Shown here: one piece after another, positions 5,624 to 8,381 of the stretch
Position numbering within the stretch: the stretch's first letter is position 1
Layout: every line of letters starts with the position of its first letter
From: Actinomycetes bacterium
GTDB lineage: Bacteria > Actinomycetota > Actinomycetes > Actinomycetales > Cellulomonadaceae
NCBI GenBank assembly: GCA_023418375.1
Contig: JAEZZV010000158.1
Span: 1 to 8,381 of the forward strand
Reading direction: 5' to 3'
Length of the DNA stretch: 8,381 nucleotides
Notes under the pieces: generated by a model
What the model saw: the letters and a program-made list of their open reading frames with translations, nothing else
What the model was told of the DNA's origin: nothing
Databases searched by the model: none
Made by a program: the position numbers and the translations under genes

Positions 5624-5645
5624 TCTCCCCCTGCCGGAGAGTCAA
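5624..5645 (-). promoter_or_regulatory. MerR-gene promoter with overlapping operator
   Basis: Read on the minus strand, TTGACT (complement of 5640-5645) is a good -35. It abuts an inverted repeat, TCTCC-N7-GGAGA (5624-5640), in the spacer region where MerR proteins bind. The arrangement TTGACTCTCC...GGGGAGA is like the operators of actinobacterial MerR/TipA-type genes. The -10 is not clear (CTCACC or CACCGT, depending on a 17-19-bp spacer). It lies about 35-55 bp upstream of the regulator ATG and suggests autoregulation. Confidence 0.5.
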
Positions 5646-5689
5646 CACCCGGGGCCGTGCGGGCGGGAGAGGCGCGTTGGAGGGATCGC

Positions 5690-5712
5690 ACAAACGGCCG
5701 GGGCCCCTTTGT
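5690..5712. promoter_or_regulatory. Imperfect palindrome ACAAA-N13-TTTGT
   Basis: ACAAACGG (5690-5697) and CCCTTTGT (5705-5712) match at 7 of 8 positions around a GGGGCCCC core. The A/T-rich ends stand out in this GC-rich sequence. It sits in the divergent MerR/dehydrogenase intergenic region, about 85 bp before the E1-alpha start. A regulator-binding site is plausible; its protein is unknown. Confidence 0.3.
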
Positions 5713-5732
5713 CGCCCGCCCGCAGGCGCTAC

Positions 5733-5759
5733 CTACGCATCCGTAGCCTACGGTTTCGT
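5733..5759 (+). promoter_or_regulatory. Clustered CGTA palindromes upstream of keto-acid dehydrogenase operon
   Basis: Three overlapping inverted repeats share CTACG/CGTAG half-sites: CTACG-CATC-CGTAG (5733-5746), a perfect 13-bp CCGTAG-C-CTACGG (5741-5753) and TACG-GTTT-CGTA (5749-5760). TAGCCT (5744-5749) and TACGGT (5749-5754) both fit the TANNNT -10 pattern, so an operator would overlap the promoter. The E1-alpha start is about 40 bp downstream. This is a candidate operator for control of branched-chain keto-acid oxidation; the regulator is not identifiable here. Confidence 0.45.
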
Positions 5760-5794
5760 AAGTCAGACGTCCGTGCCCTGGGAGGACCTTTCAG

Positions 5795-6898
5795 TTGGTC
5801 GAGACGCCCGCACCGGTTCAGCTGCTCACCCCCGACGGCGTCCGCGTGCCCCACCCCACCTACGACGACGCGGTCGCCCGCCTGACCCCGGACCACCTCC
5901 GGGCGATGTACGGCGACATGGTGCTCGCCCGCCGCTTCGACACCGAGGCCACCGCGCTCCAGCGCCAGGGCGAGCTTGCGCTCTTCGCGCCCGCGCTCGG
6001 CCAGGAGGCCGCGCAGATCGGGTCCGCGCACGCCCTCGCGCCGCAGGACATGGTCTTCCCCAGCTACCGCGAGCACGGCGTGCTGCACACCCGCGGCATC
6101 GACCCGCTCGACGTGCTCAGCCTCTTCCGGGGCGTGGACTACGGCGCCTGGGACCCCCGCGCGTCGGGCGTGCACCTGTACACGCTGGTCATCGGCTCGC
6201 ACACGCTGCACGCCACCGGGTACGCGATGGGCGTGGCGCGCGACGGCGCCGTGGGCACGGGCGACCCGACGCGCGACACCGCCGTCATCGCGTACTTCGG
6301 TGACGGCGCGACCTCGCAGGGCGACACCAACGAGTCGCTGGTGTTCGCGGGCGTCAACAACGCGCCGGTCGTGTTCTTCTGCCAGAACAACGGCTGGGCG
6401 ATCTCCGAGCCGACCAGCAAGCAGTCGCGCGTCCCGCTCGCCGACCGCGGCCTCGGCTTCGGCCTGCCGACCGTCCGCGTGGACGGCAACGACGTCCTGG
6501 CCTGCTGGGCGGTGACCGCGGAGGCGCTGCACCGCGCCCGCACAGGCGGCGGGCCGACCTTCGTCGAGGCCGTCACGTACCGCATGGGCGCGCACACGAC
6601 GTCGGACGACCCGACCCGGTACCGGACGTCGACGGAGGAGGAGTCGTGGCGGCGCCGCGACCCGATCGACCGGCTGCGCGCGTACCTCCAGGCGATCGGC
6701 GAGCTTCCCGAGGCGTTCCTCGCGAGCGTCGAGGCGGAGGCCGAGGCCCTCGGCGCGCGCCTGCGCCAGGGCGTCCGCGCGATGGCGGCGCCCGAGCCCA
6801 CGTCGATGTTCGACCACGTCTACGCCACGAGCCACGCGGGCGTCGCCCGCGACCGCCAGGAGTACCTCGCCGCGAGCGCGACCGGGAGCGACCGATGA
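5795..6898 (+). CDS. bkdA: Branched-chain 2-oxo-acid dehydrogenase E1 subunit alpha
   Basis: ThDP-binding alpha subunit of a heterotetrameric 2-oxo-acid dehydrogenase E1, 367 residues. It decarboxylates the keto acid and passes the acyl group to the E2 lipoyl arm. The ThDP/Mg motif is GDG at 169-171 followed by NNG at 198-200; PSYREHG (89-95) and GSHTLHATG (134-142) line the active site. TYRMGAHTTSDDPTRYR (261-277) closely matches the phosphorylation-loop region of branched-chain E1 alpha (human YRIGHHSTSDD...YR) rather than pyruvate E1 alpha (YRYHGHSMSDP). In addition, actinobacteria generally use the homodimeric AceE for pyruvate. The start is TTG at 5795, supported by GGGAGGA (5780-5786) with 8 nt spacing; no ATG or GTG fits the family N-terminus as well. 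It overlaps E1 beta by ATGA. Often annotated pdhA; branched-chain preference is inferred. Confidence 0.9.
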   Translation: MVETPAPVQLLTPDGVRVPHPTYDDAVARLTPDHLRAMYGDMVLARRFDTEATALQRQGELALFAPALGQEAAQIGSAHALAPQDMVFPSYREHGVLHTRGIDPLDVLSLFRGVDYGAWDPRASGVHLYTLVIGSHTLHATGYAMGVARDGAVGTGDPTRDTAVIAYFGDGATSQGDTNESLVFAGVNNAPVVFFCQNNGWAISEPTSKQSRVPLADRGLGFGLPTVRVDGNDVLACWAVTAEALHRARTGGGPTFVEAVTYRMGAHTTSDDPTRYRTSTEEESWRRRDPIDRLRAYLQAIGELPEAFLASVEAEAEALGARLRQGVRAMAAPEPTSMFDHVYATSHAGVARDRQEYLAASATGSDR

Positions 6899-7959
6899 CG
6901 ATGACGGAGACCCGCCCGACCGGCGTGACTCAGGCGACCGGCGCGACCCGCGCCGCCGGCGCCGACGACGGCCTCACCACGCTCACCATGGCCAAGGCGA
7001 TCACCCTCGGGCTGCGCGCCGCGCTCGCGGCCGACCCGCGCGTCCTGCTCATGGGCGAGGACATCGGCGCCCTCGGCGGCGTGTTCCGGGTGACCGACGG
7101 GCTGGCGGCGGAGTTCGGCACGGACCGCGTCGTCGACACACCGCTCGCGGAGTCCGGCATCGTCGGCACCGCCATCGGGCTCGCGATGCGCGGGTACCGG
7201 CCCGTCTGCGAGATCCAGTTCGACGGGTTCGTCTTCCCGGCGTTCGACCAGATCACCACCCAGCTCGCGAAGATGCACTACCGGACGCGCGGGAAGCTCG
7301 CGCTGCCGGTCGTCATCCGCATCCCGTACGGCGGCGGCATCGGCGCCGTGGAGCACCACAGCGAGTCGCCGGAGGTGCTGTTCGCGCACACCGCGGGCCT
7401 GCGGGTGGTCTCGCCGGCGTCGCCCGCCGACGCGTTCACGATGATCCAGGAGGCCATCGCCTCGCCGGACCCGGTGATCTTCTTCGAGCCCAAGGGCCGC
7501 TACTGGGAGAAGGGCCAGGTCGACCTCGGCCGGCCGTACGCGACGCCGTCGGGCGGGCTGGACCGGGCACGCGTCGTGCGGAGGGGGACCGACGCGACGG
7601 TCGTCGCCTACGGCCCGACCGTGCACACGGCGCTGAAGGCCGCCGACGCGGCGGCAGCCGAGGGCCGCTCGCTCGAGGTGATCGACCTGCGCGCGATCTC
7701 CCCGCTGGACACCGACACGGTCGCCGAGTCGGTGCGCCGGACCGGGCGCTGCGTCGTCGTGCACGAGGCGCCGGTCGCGTTCGGGACCGGCGCCGAGATC
7801 GCCGCCCGCATCACCGAGGCCTGCTTCTACAGCCTCGAGGCGCCGGTGCTGCGCGTGGGCGGCTACGCGACGCCGTACCCGATCGCCCGGCTCGAGCACG
7901 AGTACCTGCCGTCGGTGGACCGCGTGCTCGACGCCGTCGACCGCGCCGTCGGCTTCTGA
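6895..7959 (+). CDS. bkdB: Branched-chain 2-oxo-acid dehydrogenase E1 subunit beta
   Basis: Beta subunit of the same E1 heterotetramer, 354 residues. Residues ~31-205 are the transketolase-type pyrimidine-binding domain, with LMGEDIG (52-58) and TPLAESGIVGTAIG carrying the conserved ThDP-activating Glu, E86. IPYGGGIGAVEHHSESPE (H154/H155) contributes to the active site. The C-terminal transketolase domain follows, with VVAYGPTVH and a conserved EAP near an invariant His. The ATG at 6895 overlaps the E1-alpha stop (ATGA) and has GGGAG 6 nt upstream; ATG at 6901 is an alternative. The first ~28 residues are Thr/Ala/Gly-rich with no homology I recognise, longer than in most beta subunits. The next gene begins 12 bp after the stop. 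Also annotated pdhB in related genomes. Confidence 0.92.
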   Translation: MTMTETRPTGVTQATGATRAAGADDGLTTLTMAKAITLGLRAALAADPRVLLMGEDIGALGGVFRVTDGLAAEFGTDRVVDTPLAESGIVGTAIGLAMRGYRPVCEIQFDGFVFPAFDQITTQLAKMHYRTRGKLALPVVIRIPYGGGIGAVEHHSESPEVLFAHTAGLRVVSPASPADAFTMIQEAIASPDPVIFFEPKGRYWEKGQVDLGRPYATPSGGLDRARVVRRGTDATVVAYGPTVHTALKAADAAAAEGRSLEVIDLRAISPLDTDTVAESVRRTGRCVVVHEAPVAFGTGAEIAARITEACFYSLEAPVLRVGGYATPYPIARLEHEYLPSVDRVLDAVDRAVGF

Positions 7960-7971
7960 GAGGGGCACCGC

Positions 7972-8381
7972 GTGCCGCAGTACGAGCAGTTCCGCCTGCC
8001 CGACGCCGGTGAGGGCCTGACGGAGGCCGACATCGTCGAGTGGCGCGTCGCCGTCGGCGACCGGGTCGCGGTGAACCAGCCGATCGTCGAGATCGAGACC
8101 GCGAAGTCCCTGGTCGAGCTGCCGTGCCCGTTCGAGGGCGTGGTGACGGAGATCCTGGTGGCGGTCGGCGAGACCGTCGACGTCGGGACGCCGATCATCA
8201 CCGTGGACGTGGACCCCGACGGGCCCCCCGCCGCCACGCCGTCGGACGCCGTGCCGGCTGTCGCCGAGCCCTCGGCCGCCGAGCCGCCCGCACCCGAGGC
8301 CGCTGCCCAGCCGGCCGACGACGCCGGGAGCGGCGCCGTCCTCGTGGGGTACGGGATCGTGGAGGCCGCACCGAGCAGGCG
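7972..8381 (+). CDS. bkdC: Branched-chain 2-oxo-acid dehydrogenase E2 (lipoamide acyltransferase), N-terminal part
   Basis: Partial: 136 codons, then the window ends. Residues 4-80 form a lipoyl (biotinyl-lipoyl) domain: RLPDAGEGLTEADIVEW, then IETAKSLVELPCPFEG with the lipoylated lysine at K45, and VGETVDVGTPIITV. Residues ~82-119 are an Ala/Pro/Glu-rich flexible linker, and GAVLVGYG (121-128) is typical of actinobacterial E2 proteins just before the peripheral subunit-binding domain. Only one lipoyl domain is visible before the linker. It accepts the acyl group from E1 and transfers it to CoA. GTG at 7972 is preceded by GAGAGGGG about 6 nt upstream and is 12 bp after the E1-beta stop, so the three genes form one operon. 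Catalytic core and E3-binding domain lie outside the window. Confidence 0.9.
   Translation, partial: MPQYEQFRLPDAGEGLTEADIVEWRVAVGDRVAVNQPIVEIETAKSLVELPCPFEGVVTEILVAVGETVDVGTPIITVDVDPDGPPAATPSDAVPAVAEPSAAEPPAPEAAAQPADDAGSGAVLVGYGIVEAAPSR

Noticed and set aside
6820..7968. Minus-strand open frame of 382 codons opposite E1 beta (and a similar one at 5729-6835 opposite E1 alpha)
   Set aside because: Mirror-frame artefacts of strong third-position GC bias; the sense strand encodes unmistakable E1 subunits.
5795..8381. Pyruvate dehydrogenase operon (pdhABC)
   Set aside because: The E1-alpha TSDD...YR region is of the branched-chain type, and actinobacteria usually use AceE for pyruvate. Kept only as an alternative label.

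Overview
The window is very GC-rich, and its genes use almost exclusively G/C-ending codons, GTG/TTG starts and ATGA or TGATG junctions. This points to a high-GC actinobacterium. The protein sequences (an actinobacterial Pat-type aminotransferase, a heterotetrameric branched-chain keto-acid dehydrogenase, an AmiS/UreI channel) fit a Cellulomonas-like member of the Micrococcales, but the genus is an inference. I see no rRNA, tRNA, CRISPR array, transposase or phage module. Coding is dense, and compositionally nothing looks recently acquired.

Layout from left to right: (1) the end of an alpha/beta-hydrolase (lipase-like) gene, cut by the left edge, converges on and overlaps (2) a small four-helix membrane protein of the phage-holin-IV/YvlD family on the minus strand. 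(3) A PLP aminotransferase of the Pat/HisC2 type lies divergently from it. (4) A 487-bp gap follows. It carries a candidate leaderless 30-codon cysteine-containing leader peptide (2782-2874) followed by several hairpins, one a perfect 10-bp stem. (5) Next is a translationally coupled pair: an isochorismatase-fold cysteine hydrolase and an AmiS/UreI amide/urea channel. (6) The pair ends in an elaborate nested inverted repeat shared with (7) a convergent MerR/BmrR-type regulator with a GyrI-like ligand domain. (8) Divergent from the regulator is a palindrome-rich promoter region and then the start of a branched-chain 2-oxo-acid dehydrogenase operon: E1 alpha, E1 beta and the N-terminal lipoyl domain of E2, which runs off the right edge.

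How the genes may work together: E1 alpha, E1 beta and E2 form the subunits of one complex that oxidatively decarboxylates branched-chain 2-oxo acids to acyl-CoAs, feeding branched fatty-acid synthesis or amino-acid catabolism. The hydrolase and channel probably form a small uptake-and-hydrolysis unit for an amide- or urea-like compound of unknown identity. The most unusual part of the window is this unit: the hydrolase has Ser where its superfamily has the catalytic Asp, the channel has no histidine at all, and the unit appears to sit behind an attenuator-like leader. The MerR regulator has a good operator within its own promoter and may also influence the divergent dehydrogenase operon.
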